Made by a program: the position numbers and the translations under genes. A stretch of DNA of 64,000 nt from positions 1 through 64,000 of the forward strand of contig CAZBRD010000006.1 of the NCBI GenBank assembly GCA_964494205.1. Direction: 5' to 3'. Of this stretch, positions 1 to 8,319 are shown piece after piece. A model generated the notes under the pieces. It was not told the origin of the DNA. It did not search any database and saw nothing but the letters and a program-made list of their open reading frames with translations. Source of the stretch: JBBTCX01 sp964494205 (lineage in GTDB: Bacteria; Planctomycetota; Phycisphaerae; UBA1845). The first letter of the stretch is position 1; every line of letters begins with the position of its first letter.

Positions 1-186
1 CGCGAACCTCATGATACCGTGGGCGTCAAGGACTTTTTCAACGGGCTGTTAAAGCTTCGGGGGTTAGTGTGCCACTGCTCGGTGAGCTGTGCGTTACCTC
101 GTTGTGCGACCGGCAACCTCAATCAAAGTACAGCATTAGTGTGCGGACAAAGCAGAACTTGGGGGCACATCGACTACTCTTGCCAA

Positions 187-2037
187 TCATCTCCTCACCA
201 AACTCAAATTCGACGAATGTCGATTCCCTCGTGCATCAATTACCTGCAGCATGATCGTATGCGACCCCGCCGTCACACCGCTTCCGCGCCAAAGATAGCT
301 CACACCCGTCGAAGTGCCACTCGCTGTCACCGTCTGCACATTGGCTCCGTCGATCCACCACTCGACCACAGCCAACCCGTCGGTGTCACTAACCGACGCC
401 TCGATCAGCACATCGCCGGAAACACTGGCCCCCGCCGCCGGTGATCGAAACCCAATCGTCGTCGCCCCCGCGCCCGCACTCGATCCCGCCGATCGCGTAA
501 ACGTCACGTTTGCGCTCGCTTCGCTCGACACGTTCCCGACCAAATCCGTCGCGCGAACCGACAGCTTATGCCCGCCGGCCGAAAACGTGCTCGTATCCAC
601 CACAAACTGATACGGCGAGCGGTTGTCCGTCACGAACACCACGCCGTCGATACTCAGCACAACATCCGCCACGCCCACCGTATCCGTGGCCGTCACGTCC
701 ACCTTCACCTTGCCGCTCACCGATCCGCCGTCGCGCGGCGAGGTAATCCGCACCGTCGGCGCCGTCACATCCGGCGATTCCGTCGTCGCTTCGGCCATCG
801 ACACCGCCCGCATCGCATTCACCGCACCGCCCGCGTATGTCGCGTCATAACCCGCCGCCCCCAAATCCGTTGTCGTCGATAAGAGAATGTTCTGAATCGT
901 AGTCGGCCGCAGATCAGGATTCGTCGACCACGCCAGCGCAGCCACTCCCGCCACAACCGGTGCCGCAAATGAAGTCCCATCCGCCGGACGATACGTCGCA
1001 CCGATCGCCGTCGTGTAAATCGACTTGCCCGGCGCAACCAAATCCACAAACGGCCCGCGGTCTGAAAAGTTCGTGATCAGATTGGAGCTATCAATCGCAC
1101 CGACAAACAGCGCCTGCTCATACCCCGTAGCCGTCTGTACGCTGCCGCCATTCCCCGCACTAATGACCACAACCGCCCCGCGATTGAACGCCAGCTCCAC
1201 CGCCGACTTCACCAGCGAGTTCGACCACAGCGGCGCGAAGCTCACGTTGATGACCTTCGCACCATTGTTCACCGCCCACAGGATTCCCGCCGTCACATCC
1301 CGCGCCGTCGCCTGCCCCGAGTCATCCGAAACGCGCACACCAAGAATCGGACTGCTCCACGTAACGCCCGAAATTCCAACCGCGTTGTTCGACATCGCCC
1401 CGGCCACACCAGCGACCAGCGTGCCGTGTCCTTTCACATCACGGAAGTCATTCGTGTTCGTCCGCACGTTCCATCCGCGAAGAATCTTCCCACTCAAATC
1501 CGGATGCGTCGATTCAATTCCGCTGTCCACCACTGCAATGACAACACTCTGGCTTCCCGTGGTAATGTCCCACGCTTGCGGCGCACCAATTTGCGTCAGA
1601 TACGATTGGGTAATGAACGACGGATCACTCGGCGTTGCCTCAGCCTCAAGCACATAGTTCTTATGAATGGCCTCGAACAACTCACTCGCGTTCAACTTCG
1701 CCGCAACCGCTTCCTGCGTACCCGCCGCGATCCGCAACACCGTCATGTCCAAATCCGACAACTCAGAGACAATCGCCGCATCAGCTTCGTTGAACGCATC
1801 CAGCATCGCCTGCGCATCCGCCCCCGGGAGGTTCTGCACAACGAGCTCATCTTCCACAAACGGAAGTGCAGCCGTCGTCGGATCGCCGTCGTCCGAAAAC
1901 TCAAACGTCTCAGCAACTTGAATTCCATCCGAATCAGCATCGGGCATGTCTGATGATGGCGGCGCGGAACAACCCGCTCCGATAAGAACAGCTATGGCAA
2001 CGATCCAACGAATGTTTGTGAATTGAAATGTTGTCAT
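187..2037 (-). CDS. Subtilisin-like (S8) serine peptidase lipoprotein with C-terminal Ig-like domains
   Basis: A 616-residue exported peptidase. The start is placed at the ATG at 2037 because the next residues form a lipoprotein signal (IGAGC, lipid Cys23); an in-frame extension to 2166 would bury that signal. Residues 50-135 look like an inhibitory prodomain. The catalytic triad is visible: Asp171 in VVDSGIESTHPD, His204 in GHGTLVAG and Ser356 in GTSFAAPVVAG, with the oxyanion Asn296 in SAGNGG. After about residue 420 come two bacterial Ig-like repeats beginning with PTVRITSPRDGGSVSG and with a second IGFRSPAAGASVSG. It probably acts on extracellular or periplasmic protein while tethered by lipid. 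It points away from ispH; the 240-base gap between the two starts would hold both promoters, but no clear box was recognised. Confidence 0.9.
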   Translation of the reverse strand: MTTFQFTNIRWIVAIAVLIGAGCSAPPSSDMPDADSDGIQVAETFEFSDDGDPTTAALPFVEDELVVQNLPGADAQAMLDAFNEADAAIVSELSDLDMTVLRIAAGTQEAVAAKLNASELFEAIHKNYVLEAEATPSDPSFITQSYLTQIGAPQAWDITTGSQSVVIAVVDSGIESTHPDLSGKILRGWNVRTNTNDFRDVKGHGTLVAGVAGAMSNNAVGISGVTWSSPILGVRVSDDSGQATARDVTAGILWAVNNGAKVINVSFAPLWSNSLVKSAVELAFNRGAVVVISAGNGGSVQTATGYEQALFVGAIDSSNLITNFSDRGPFVDLVAPGKSIYTTAIGATYRPADGTSFAAPVVAGVAALAWSTNPDLRPTTIQNILLSTTTDLGAAGYDATYAGGAVNAMRAVSMAEATTESPDVTAPTVRITSPRDGGSVSGKVKVDVTATDTVGVADVVLSIDGVVFVTDNRSPYQFVVDTSTFSAGGHKLSVRATDLVGNVSSEASANVTFTRSAGSSAGAGATTIGFRSPAAGASVSGDVLIEASVSDTDGLAVVEWWIDGANVQTVTASGTSTGVSYLWRGSGVTAGSHTIMLQVIDARGNRHSSNLSLVRR

Positions 2038-2277
2038 TGTTAGTAGTCTACGTTTGGCATGCACGCTTCGATCAGAGTCGGACGCAAACCCACCGAGCTT
2101 GCAACAATGATCCGTTTCCAACCAAAGTCCGCCGCGCCGGTCACCCATTGCCATCGGGCAATTCACGGCCGTGCGACAACTTCAATACCCGATTGGTCTT
2201 GGCCCAAATCGTCGTGTATCATCCGATAATTAGACATGGAGATGAACTGAGTCGCTTCACCCAGCGTAGAAACGCTT

Positions 2278-3120
2278 ATGCAGGTAAAACTGGCCACTCA
2301 TCGCGGATTCTGCTTCGGTGTCGAAGACGCCATCGAATTGGCTGAAGCAGCCGTCGCCGACCACGGTGCAGGCAGAGTCGTCGCGCTCGGTCCGGTCATC
2401 CACAACAAGCAGGTCGTCAACAGACTTGAGGAAGCGGGCCTCAACCAATCCGGCGATCTCGAAACCATCGACTCTTCGCAGGTCGTCCTCATTCGCTCAC
2501 ACGGTGCATCACCCGAAACGATGCAACGCGCCATCGATCGCGGCCTCAACATCGTCGACGCCACCTGCGTGCTGGTGAAACGCGCCCAAAACGTCGTCAA
2601 GCAACTTCACGAGGAAGGCTACCACGTCGTCATGATCGGCGACGCAAGACATCCCGAAGTCATCGGTGTCATCGGCTACGCCCCAAACGTAACCGTCATC
2701 GACCACAACAGCGATCTAGACGAAGCCCTTCCCTACAAGGAACGATTAGGCCTCGTCGCCCAGACAACACACTCACCCGAATACGTGGCCGACATGATCG
2801 CCAAGATTTTGCGCCGCCCGTATCGCGAAGTGAAAATCGTGAACACGCTCTGCCTCGAAGTGACACGCAGGCAGGAATCAGCGGTAGCCTTGGCTAAGGA
2901 AGTCGACGTCATGTTCGTCCTTGGCGGGTTCCACTCCGCCAACACGCGCGAGATGGCTCGTTTGTGCCAGGAAGTCGGCTGCGATACGTACCATCTTGAA
3001 ACGTGGGACCAGTACGAACCCAATATGACCAACGGCAAGACAACCGCCGGTGTCACCGCGGGTGCCTCGACCCCCGAATGGGTCATCGCCGATTTCGTGC
3101 GCCACTTGGAGTCTTTGTAA
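2278..3120 (+). CDS. ispH: 4-hydroxy-3-methylbut-2-enyl diphosphate reductase
   Basis: Last step of the MEP isoprenoid pathway: HMBPP is reduced to IPP and DMAPP by a [4Fe-4S] cytosolic enzyme. The three cluster ligands are present as Cys12 (GFCFGV), Cys97 (DATCVLV) and Cys192 (NTLCLEVTRRQ). Substrate-binding histidines are His42, His75 and His125, followed by the acid Glu127 (DARHPEV). The C-terminal AGASTPEWVI motif is intact. At 280 residues it is a normal short-form IspH. The usual SSNS-type substrate loop reads HSANTREM here, a tolerated variation. It starts with ATG and stands alone, with palindromic repeats downstream. Confidence 0.97.
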   Translation: MQVKLATHRGFCFGVEDAIELAEAAVADHGAGRVVALGPVIHNKQVVNRLEEAGLNQSGDLETIDSSQVVLIRSHGASPETMQRAIDRGLNIVDATCVLVKRAQNVVKQLHEEGYHVVMIGDARHPEVIGVIGYAPNVTVIDHNSDLDEALPYKERLGLVAQTTHSPEYVADMIAKILRRPYREVKIVNTLCLEVTRRQESAVALAKEVDVMFVLGGFHSANTREMARLCQEVGCDTYHLETWDQYEPNMTNGKTTAGVTAGASTPEWVIADFVRHLESL

Positions 3121-3195
3121 AAATCTGAACCGCGTCTGCAAAGAAGCAGCATTGAGACAACGATGGTTACGAAAACAAGAAACAGATATTGTAGG

Positions 3196-3260
3196 GTGGG
3201 TGCTCTGCACCCACCTTTTGGAGTTTCATTCGAGATTACGTAGGGCGGGTTCCACCCGCC
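3196..3260. repeat. Two short palindromic repeats between ispH and the CDGSH gene
   Basis: The first palindrome (3196-3216) has arms GGTGGGTGC and GCACCCACC around TCT. The second (3244-3260) has arms GGCGGGT and ACCCGCC around TCC. Both are preceded by GTAG. Both types recur inside the carboxyltransferase gene at 7873-7921, so they belong to dispersed families and are not simply the ispH terminator, although they could act as one. A third imperfect palindrome, AGTGCC...GGCACT, lies at 3301-3319. Confidence 0.75.
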
Positions 3261-3337
3261 GATTTGACAATCGGAAATCGACAATCAACAAAAACAAAAC
3301 AGTGCCACCCATCGGCACTCTAACTCAGGAGCCACTC

Positions 3338-3589
3338 ATGGCTGATGCAAAGCACGGATCGCGGCCCATAGTCATCGAAGAAACCGCCGGCACCAAGGCC
3401 TATTGCCAGTGCGGCTGGTCGGAAAAACTCCCCTACTGCGACGGCTCACACGGCCGCCAAGGGACCAACATCCGCCCCCTCATCTGCGAAGTCACCGAAC
3501 CCGGCCGCAAAGCCGTCTGCCAATGTCATCAAGCCAAAGTTCTTCCCTGGTGCGATGGAACCCACAAAACGCTTCCGCCGAGTCCCTGA
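3338..3589 (+). CDS. Twin CDGSH iron-sulfur domain protein
   Basis: Small soluble protein of 83 residues with two CDGSH-type [2Fe-2S] binding sites. Each is a C-x-C-x2-(S/T)-x3-P-x-C-D-G-(S/T)-H element: CQCGWSEKLPYCDGSH near residues 23-38 and CQCHQAKVLPWCDGTH near residues 61-76, each giving three Cys and one His ligand. Such proteins are redox-active or cluster-transfer proteins; the partner is unknown. The start at 3338 has an upstream AGGA; longer in-frame starts would run through the intergenic palindromes and are rejected. Its stop is directly followed by the TTG start of the prepilin peptidase, so the two are probably co-transcribed and may be translationally coupled. Confidence 0.9.
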   Translation: MADAKHGSRPIVIEETAGTKAYCQCGWSEKLPYCDGSHGRQGTNIRPLICEVTEPGRKAVCQCHQAKVLPWCDGTHKTLPPSP

Positions 3590-5116
3590 TTGTCGATCCC
3601 GTCCGCTCTCGGAGTTCCCCCGTTGCTGATCGCCGTCACGCTCTGGTGGTTGCTCTTCCTCACCGCAGCCGGTCTTTGCATCGGCAGCTTCCTCAACGTC
3701 GTCATTTATCGCCTCCCGCGAAATCGTTCTCTCCGCTCCCCGCTCTGGTCCGCCTGTCCGAACTGCACGACGCGCATCCGCTGGTATGACAACCTCCCGA
3801 TCCTGAGCTTCTTTCTTCTTCGCGGTCGCTGCCGCCAATGTCGCGAGCCTATCTCGCCGCGTTACGTCGTCGTCGAAGCCATGATGGCCGTCCTCGTCCT
3901 CATGATCCTCGATGCCTTCTTCATCGGAGCGACCCGAGTCGGTCTCAGCAACAGCCCCGTCGGCCTCACCGAACGCCTCGCGATGGATTGGCCGATCTTC
4001 ACCGCGCACGTGCTACTGTTCGCGTGCCTCTTCTCCATGTCTGCGATCGACATCGAGAACTACTGGGTCGACATTCGCTTCACCAACCTCGCCACCGCCG
4101 CCGGCTTCATCCTCCATTTCATCTGGACCCCCAAGCACAGCATGAATTGGTTGCGACCATCCGAAACGACCGGGGTTGTCTGCCTCTTTGCGATGTTTGG
4201 ATTAGGTCTCACTTGGCTCCTACTCGTGTGTAGCCCGCGCGTGGACAACGAAGACTTCGGACTTCCCGAAGAAAACGAAGAACTTCCAACTACAGAACCG
4301 GAATCAACAGCGCCAACCATCGCCGCTGCCCCGCGCTCATGGCTGCTCGCGTGGATCTCGGTCGGAATCCTCGTCCTATTGTTGATCGAACTGACCACCA
4401 CCGAACTTCGCGTTTCGCACCGAGACTTCGCCCCGCGCGCCCTCGTTCCGCTTATCCTCTTTTTCATCATGATCGTGCGCGAGAGCACCGTTTCGCGCCC
4501 GTCTGACGAGCAGATCATCGCAGAAATCCACGAAGAGCGCCGCACCGCCCGCGCCAACGTGCTCACCGAATTCGCACTGCTGCTCCCCGCTCTCCTCTTC
4601 GGCCTGCTCGGCTACTACCTCATGACCAGCGCCGGAGGCGATTGGTCGCACCGTCTCTCCGCCGCACTGAACACCCACATCCCGATCCACACCATTCCCA
4701 TGATGCGCGGCTGGTCTCCTATCGAAGGGCTGGCCACCGCCGCCGCCGGATATATCATTGGCGGCGCATTGGGCTGGGCCGTTCGCATTGTCTTCACCCT
4801 GCTGTTCGGAAAAGAAGCGTTCGGCACTGGAGACATCCACATGATGGCCGCCGCCAGCTGCGTCGCCGGATGGCCCGTCGTCGTGCTTGGCTTCTTCCTC
4901 ACCTGCGGATTAGCCATGATCGGCTGGCTTTTGACTCTCCCGTTCAAACGCTCCCGCGCCGTTCCGCTGGGACCTTGGCTCGCCCTCTCCTTCCTCGCCG
5001 TCGTCGTCTTTTACGAGCCGATCGTCCGCTTCGAACCCATCGCCCGAACGCTCGAAGCCATCACGTTCCTCACCCGTGAAAAAACCCAACCTCGCTGGAT
5101 CGAAATCAAACCGTGA
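3590..5116 (+). CDS. Enlarged prepilin peptidase (A24 family)
   Basis: Integral membrane aspartyl protease expected to cleave and N-methylate type IV prepilins or pseudopilins. The N-terminal methylase-type domain has GSFLNVVIYRLPR and a four-Cys zinc motif (Cys56, Cys59, Cys81, Cys84). The candidate catalytic aspartates are Asp161 (or Asp154) in SAIDIENYWVDIR and Asp415 in the GTGDIHMM motif. At 508 residues it is nearly twice the usual 250-290. The extra length lies between the two aspartates (about residues 170-400) and contains added hydrophobic segments plus a charged Glu/Pro stretch. It starts with TTG right after the CDGSH stop, and its stop overlaps the next GTG by four bases. No pilin gene is in the window. 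Confidence 0.85.
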   Translation: MSIPSALGVPPLLIAVTLWWLLFLTAAGLCIGSFLNVVIYRLPRNRSLRSPLWSACPNCTTRIRWYDNLPILSFFLLRGRCRQCREPISPRYVVVEAMMAVLVLMILDAFFIGATRVGLSNSPVGLTERLAMDWPIFTAHVLLFACLFSMSAIDIENYWVDIRFTNLATAAGFILHFIWTPKHSMNWLRPSETTGVVCLFAMFGLGLTWLLLVCSPRVDNEDFGLPEENEELPTTEPESTAPTIAAAPRSWLLAWISVGILVLLLIELTTTELRVSHRDFAPRALVPLILFFIMIVRESTVSRPSDEQIIAEIHEERRTARANVLTEFALLLPALLFGLLGYYLMTSAGGDWSHRLSAALNTHIPIHTIPMMRGWSPIEGLATAAAGYIIGGALGWAVRIVFTLLFGKEAFGTGDIHMMAAASCVAGWPVVVLGFFLTCGLAMIGWLLTLPFKRSRAVPLGPWLALSFLAVVVFYEPIVRFEPIARTLEAITFLTREKTQPRWIEIKP

Positions 5117-5505
5117 GTCTTGCCTACAAACAGGTCAAAGTCTATGTTCGTATCACGGTGGTGGTGCTCATCGTACTGGTGTTCGCCATCGTCCTGTTCA
5201 TGAACCGCCACCACACGGTAAACTTCTGGTTCTTCGGGCTGACCGATGCAGACAAAAAGATCAATGTGGTTTGGCTGGTGCTTTCTACCGCAGCCGCCGC
5301 GAAGACGTTGTGGTGGGCAGTGAGTTTCACTCTCAGCCTTCGGCGTGATCTAAAGGAACTAAAACGGGAACGTGAGCGACAGGAAATCGAAATGAAACAG
5401 GCAGCCAAGGCTCGCGAACTTGACGAACGCGAACGCCGGCTGGCACAACAGTTGCAAGGGAATACAACGACGAATTCTGATGACTCCGCGTTGGAGCGAC
5501 TGTAG
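5113..5505 (+). CDS. LapA-like (DUF1049) membrane protein
   Basis: A 130-residue protein with two N-terminal membrane segments (about 12-32 and 48-68) separated by a short loop with VNFWFFG, the pattern of the LapA/DUF1049 family. A highly charged coiled coil rich in Glu, Arg and Lys follows (about 75-115). The family is linked to envelope assembly in proteobacteria; the role here is unknown. It starts at a GTG overlapping the prepilin peptidase stop (GTGA), so it is translationally coupled to it. Confidence 0.75.
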   Translation: MSLAYKQVKVYVRITVVVLIVLVFAIVLFMNRHHTVNFWFFGLTDADKKINVVWLVLSTAAAAKTLWWAVSFTLSLRRDLKELKRERERQEIEMKQAAKARELDERERRLAQQLQGNTTTNSDDSALERL

Positions 5506-5590
5506 GTCACCACGTATGGCGGACTTAACCCGCCTCAACAATCGCATAATCGTGTTGGATGGAATGACACATTTTCATAGGAGTGGAATC

Positions 5591-6265
5591 ATGTGGAAGA
5601 ACGTTCTCAAACTAACCGCCGCAACCTGCTGCGTCCTTTTTCTGAACCTCGGCTGCGACACCGGCGGCAAAGACCGCAACGCACAGATGGCCGCCGAAAA
5701 CCAGGGGCTCAACTCACGCCTCCAGGAATGTGAATCGCGCCTCGCCTCATGCGATCGCGGCTACAAGGATTTGCAAAGTCAACTCGCCGCAGCCCAGCGC
5801 GAGCGCGACGAACTCAAATCGCAGCTCGCGCAACTGCCCACGCCATCTGAAGCAGCTCCTGGCTGGACTCCGGTACCCGGCGGCGCCATGATCACGATCG
5901 CCGAAAACCTGCTGTTCCCATCAGGCAAAGCCACCCTTCTGCCCGACGCCCGCAAGACGCTCGATCAGATCGTCAAGACGCTTAGCAGCGAATACGCTGA
6001 AAAGGACGTGCTCGTCTTCGGCCACACCGACAATCAACCCATCAAAAAGAGCGGCTGGGAAGATAATTGGGAGTTGAGCAGCCAGCGTTCGCTCGCTGTC
6101 GTCCGCCATCTCGGCGAGCACGGCATCAACGCCAACCGCCTCGTCGCCGCCGGCGCCGGCGAACATTGGCCGCGTTCAGATAACAAGAGCGACCAGGGTC
6201 GCCAGAGAAACCGTCGCGTCGAAATCTTCGCCATCGACCGCTCGCAACTGCATCCGTCGAAATAG
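5591..6265 (+). CDS. OmpA-family peptidoglycan-binding lipoprotein
   Basis: Protein of 224 residues starting at an ATG with GGAG upstream. The N-terminus is a lipoprotein signal (LFLNLGC). A heptad-like coiled coil (about residues 35-85) follows, then an OmpA C-terminal domain with NLLFPSGKATLLPDA, the peptidoglycan-contact motif GHTDNQP, and GINANRLVAAGAGEHWP...GRQRNRRVEI. The architecture, a lipid anchor, spacer and murein-binding domain, suggests a link between a membrane and peptidoglycan. It follows the LapA-like gene after 85 bases. It resembles the C-terminus of MotB, but no ion-channel helix or MotA is present. Confidence 0.88.
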   Translation: MWKNVLKLTAATCCVLFLNLGCDTGGKDRNAQMAAENQGLNSRLQECESRLASCDRGYKDLQSQLAAAQRERDELKSQLAQLPTPSEAAPGWTPVPGGAMITIAENLLFPSGKATLLPDARKTLDQIVKTLSSEYAEKDVLVFGHTDNQPIKKSGWEDNWELSSQRSLAVVRHLGEHGINANRLVAAGAGEHWPRSDNKSDQGRQRNRRVEIFAIDRSQLHPSK

Positions 6266-6271
6266 GCGAGC

Positions 6272-6407
6272 CGCGACCTTCAGGTCGCGCCTGTGATGGC
6301 ATCGTTGATCTCTGAAATCAAAATGCCCCAATAGCTAGAATGAGAGCTTCTCCAGAGCCCCGTGCGCAAGCACGGGGTACTTCAACTAGTGCCAACATAA
6401 TGGCACT
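6272..6407. repeat. Cluster of three different palindromes
   Basis: The gap before the carboxyltransferase gene holds three short perfect inverted repeats: CGCGACCT/AGGTCGCG at 6272-6289, CCCCGTGC/GCACGGGG at 6358-6377 and AGTGCCA/TGGCACT at 6388-6407. None is followed by a convincing T-run, so they look like dispersed palindromes and not classical terminators. The last type recurs at 7831, 22001 and 28127. Confidence 0.7.
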
Positions 6408-6437
6408 ACATTTTTTCGGCGGATACCATAGCCTTCT

Positions 6438-8210
6438 ATGAGCACCTTTCAGAGTAAGATCAACACCTCGGACCCTCTCTTCAAGTCCAACCGCGCCCAC
6501 ATGGAACGCCTTGTTGCCGAACTCAAAGACCGCTTCACTCAAGTAAAACAGGGCGGAGGCACAGCCGCCGTCGACAAACACCGCAAGCGCGGCAAGCTCT
6601 TCGTCCGCGATCGCATCGACCGCCTCGTCGATCCCGACAGCCCCTTCCTCGAATTCAGCACCCTCGCCGGTTGGGATATGTACGACAACGACGCCCCCGG
6701 TGCGGGCATGGTCTCCGGCATCGGCCGCGTCTCGAATCAGGAATGCGTCATCGTCGCCAACGACGCCACCGTCAAAGGCGGCACGTATTACCCCATCACC
6801 GTCAAGAAGCACCTTCGCGCCCAGGAAATCGCGCAAGAGAATCACCTGCCCTGCATCTACCTCGTCGATTCCGGCGGCGCGTTTCTCCCATTGCAAGCCG
6901 AGGTCTTCCCCGACAAAGAGCACTTCGGCCGCATCTTCTTCAACCAGGCGCGCATGTCGGCTCTGCAAATCCCGCAGATCGCCGTCGTCATGGGTTCATG
7001 CACAGCCGGCGGCGCCTACGTCCCCGCGATGAGCGACGAAGCCGTCATCGTACGTCAGCAGGGCACGATCTTTCTCGGTGGCCCACCACTCGTGAAGGCA
7101 GCCACCGGTGAAGAAGTCACGGCCGAAGAACTCGGCGGCGCAGACGTCCACTGCCGCACGTCAGGCGTCGCAGATCACTACGCGCTCAACGACGAAGACG
7201 CCATCGCCATCACGCGCCGCATCGTGGAACATTTGAATCGCCGCCCGAAAACGGAACTCGCCACCGCACCGATCGAAGACCCAGCCCACGACCCCGCCGA
7301 AATCTACGGCATCATTCAAGAGGACATCCGCAAACCTTACGACGTCCGTGAGATCATCGCCCGCATCGTCGACGGCAGCCGCTTCCAGGAATTCAAAGCC
7401 CTCTACGGCTCCACGCTCGTCACCGGCTTCGCGCATCTGTGGGGTTATCCCGTCGGCATCCTTGCGAACAACGGCGTCCTCTTTTCCGAAAGCGCGCAAA
7501 AGGGTGCGCATTTCATCGAGCTTTGCAGCCAGCGCGGCATCCCGATCATCTTCCTCCAGAACATCACCGGCTTCATGGTCGGCAAACGCTACGAAGCGGG
7601 CGGCATCGCCAAAGACGGCGCCAAACTCGTCGCAGCCGTCTCCAACGCAGCCGTCCCCAAGTTCACCGTCATCATCGGCGGCTCCTATGGTGCAGGAAAT
7701 TACGGCATGTGCGGCCGCGCCTACAGCCCGCGCCAACTCTGGATGTGGCCCAACGCGAGAATCTCCGTCATGGGCGGCGAACAAGCGGCGAACGTGCTCC
7801 TCACCGTCAAGAAAGACCAGATAGCCGCGAGTGCCAAATCAATGGCACCAAATGGCGTGGGACAAAATGTAGGGCGGGTTTCACCCGCCAACCCCAGTAG
7901 GGTGGGTGCTCTGCACCCACCTGCTTCTTCGCACGAGCAGCCGAGCCAAGGGGTGGCACGGTCAAGCCGCAGCTTGGCCGTGGGAAACGAAGCCGCCGCA
8001 CGTTCGATGACCCCCGCCGAAGAGGAAGAATTCAAACGCCCCACCCTCGAAAAATACGCACACGAATCCAGCGCCTACTACAGCACCGCCCGCCTCTGGG
8101 ACGACGGCATCATCGACCCCATCGACACCCGCACCGTCCTCGCCCTCGGCATTGCGGCCTCACTAAACGGTCCCTTCCCCGACCGCGGGCACAGCGTTTT
8201 TCGCATGTAA
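6438..8210 (+). CDS. Acyl-CoA carboxylase carboxyltransferase (methylcrotonyl-CoA type) with repeat-derived insert
   Basis: Biotin-dependent carboxyltransferase beta subunit that moves carboxyl from carboxybiotin to an acyl-CoA. Hallmarks are FSTLAGWDMYDNDAPGAGMVSGIGRV, split here as FSTLAGWDMYD and GAGMVSGIG; the SCTAGGAYVPAMSDE oxyanion region; FLGGPPLVKAATGE; and in the C-terminal half GSYGAGNYGMCGRAY and SVMGGEQAANVL. The ending YYSTARLWDDGIIDP...FRM is that of methylcrotonyl-CoA carboxylase beta chains. At 590 residues it is about 55 longer than the family norm. The excess (about residues 464-523) is a block of palindromic repeats in frame, between VKKDQI and TPAEEEEFKRP. No biotin-carboxylase subunit is nearby. 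Starts at ATG 6438. Confidence 0.92.
   Translation: MSTFQSKINTSDPLFKSNRAHMERLVAELKDRFTQVKQGGGTAAVDKHRKRGKLFVRDRIDRLVDPDSPFLEFSTLAGWDMYDNDAPGAGMVSGIGRVSNQECVIVANDATVKGGTYYPITVKKHLRAQEIAQENHLPCIYLVDSGGAFLPLQAEVFPDKEHFGRIFFNQARMSALQIPQIAVVMGSCTAGGAYVPAMSDEAVIVRQQGTIFLGGPPLVKAATGEEVTAEELGGADVHCRTSGVADHYALNDEDAIAITRRIVEHLNRRPKTELATAPIEDPAHDPAEIYGIIQEDIRKPYDVREIIARIVDGSRFQEFKALYGSTLVTGFAHLWGYPVGILANNGVLFSESAQKGAHFIELCSQRGIPIIFLQNITGFMVGKRYEAGGIAKDGAKLVAAVSNAAVPKFTVIIGGSYGAGNYGMCGRAYSPRQLWMWPNARISVMGGEQAANVLLTVKKDQIAASAKSMAPNGVGQNVGRVSPANPSRVGALHPPASSHEQPSQGVARSSRSLAVGNEAAARSMTPAEEEEFKRPTLEKYAHESSAYYSTARLWDDGIIDPIDTRTVLALGIAASLNGPFPDRGHSVFRM
7831..7982. repeat. Four palindromic repeats in frame inside the carboxyltransferase gene
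   Basis: Four unrelated palindromes lie head to tail within the open frame: GTGCCA/TGGCAC (7831-7848), GGCGGGT/ACCCGCC (7873-7889), GGTGGGTGC/GCACCCACC (7901-7921) and CACGGTCAAGC/GCTTGGCCGTG (7957-7982). Each has intergenic relatives in this window (6388 and 28127; 3244; 3196; 47835 and 59756). Together they add roughly 60 codons without a stop or shift. The encoded residues are rich in Ser, Pro, Ala and Arg and look disordered. Confidence 0.85.
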
Positions 8211-8319
8211 TTGCGAACGATTCTTCGGATCATAGATCGCTTCCATTTTGTCTCATCTCTCCATAATATGGTGTGATATAAGTCCGTTCTCGACTTTCAA
8301 ACAGTCCGGAGGCAACCAA

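Noticed and set aside
3050..3337. N-terminal extension of the CDGSH protein
   Set aside because: It would overlap ispH and translate the intergenic palindromes; the ATG at 3338 has a good ribosome site and gives the normal size.
6438..8210. Frameshift or pseudogene in the carboxyltransferase because of the odd insert
   Set aside because: The frame is continuous, both flanks match the family up to the normal C-terminus, and the insert consists of recognised repeats.
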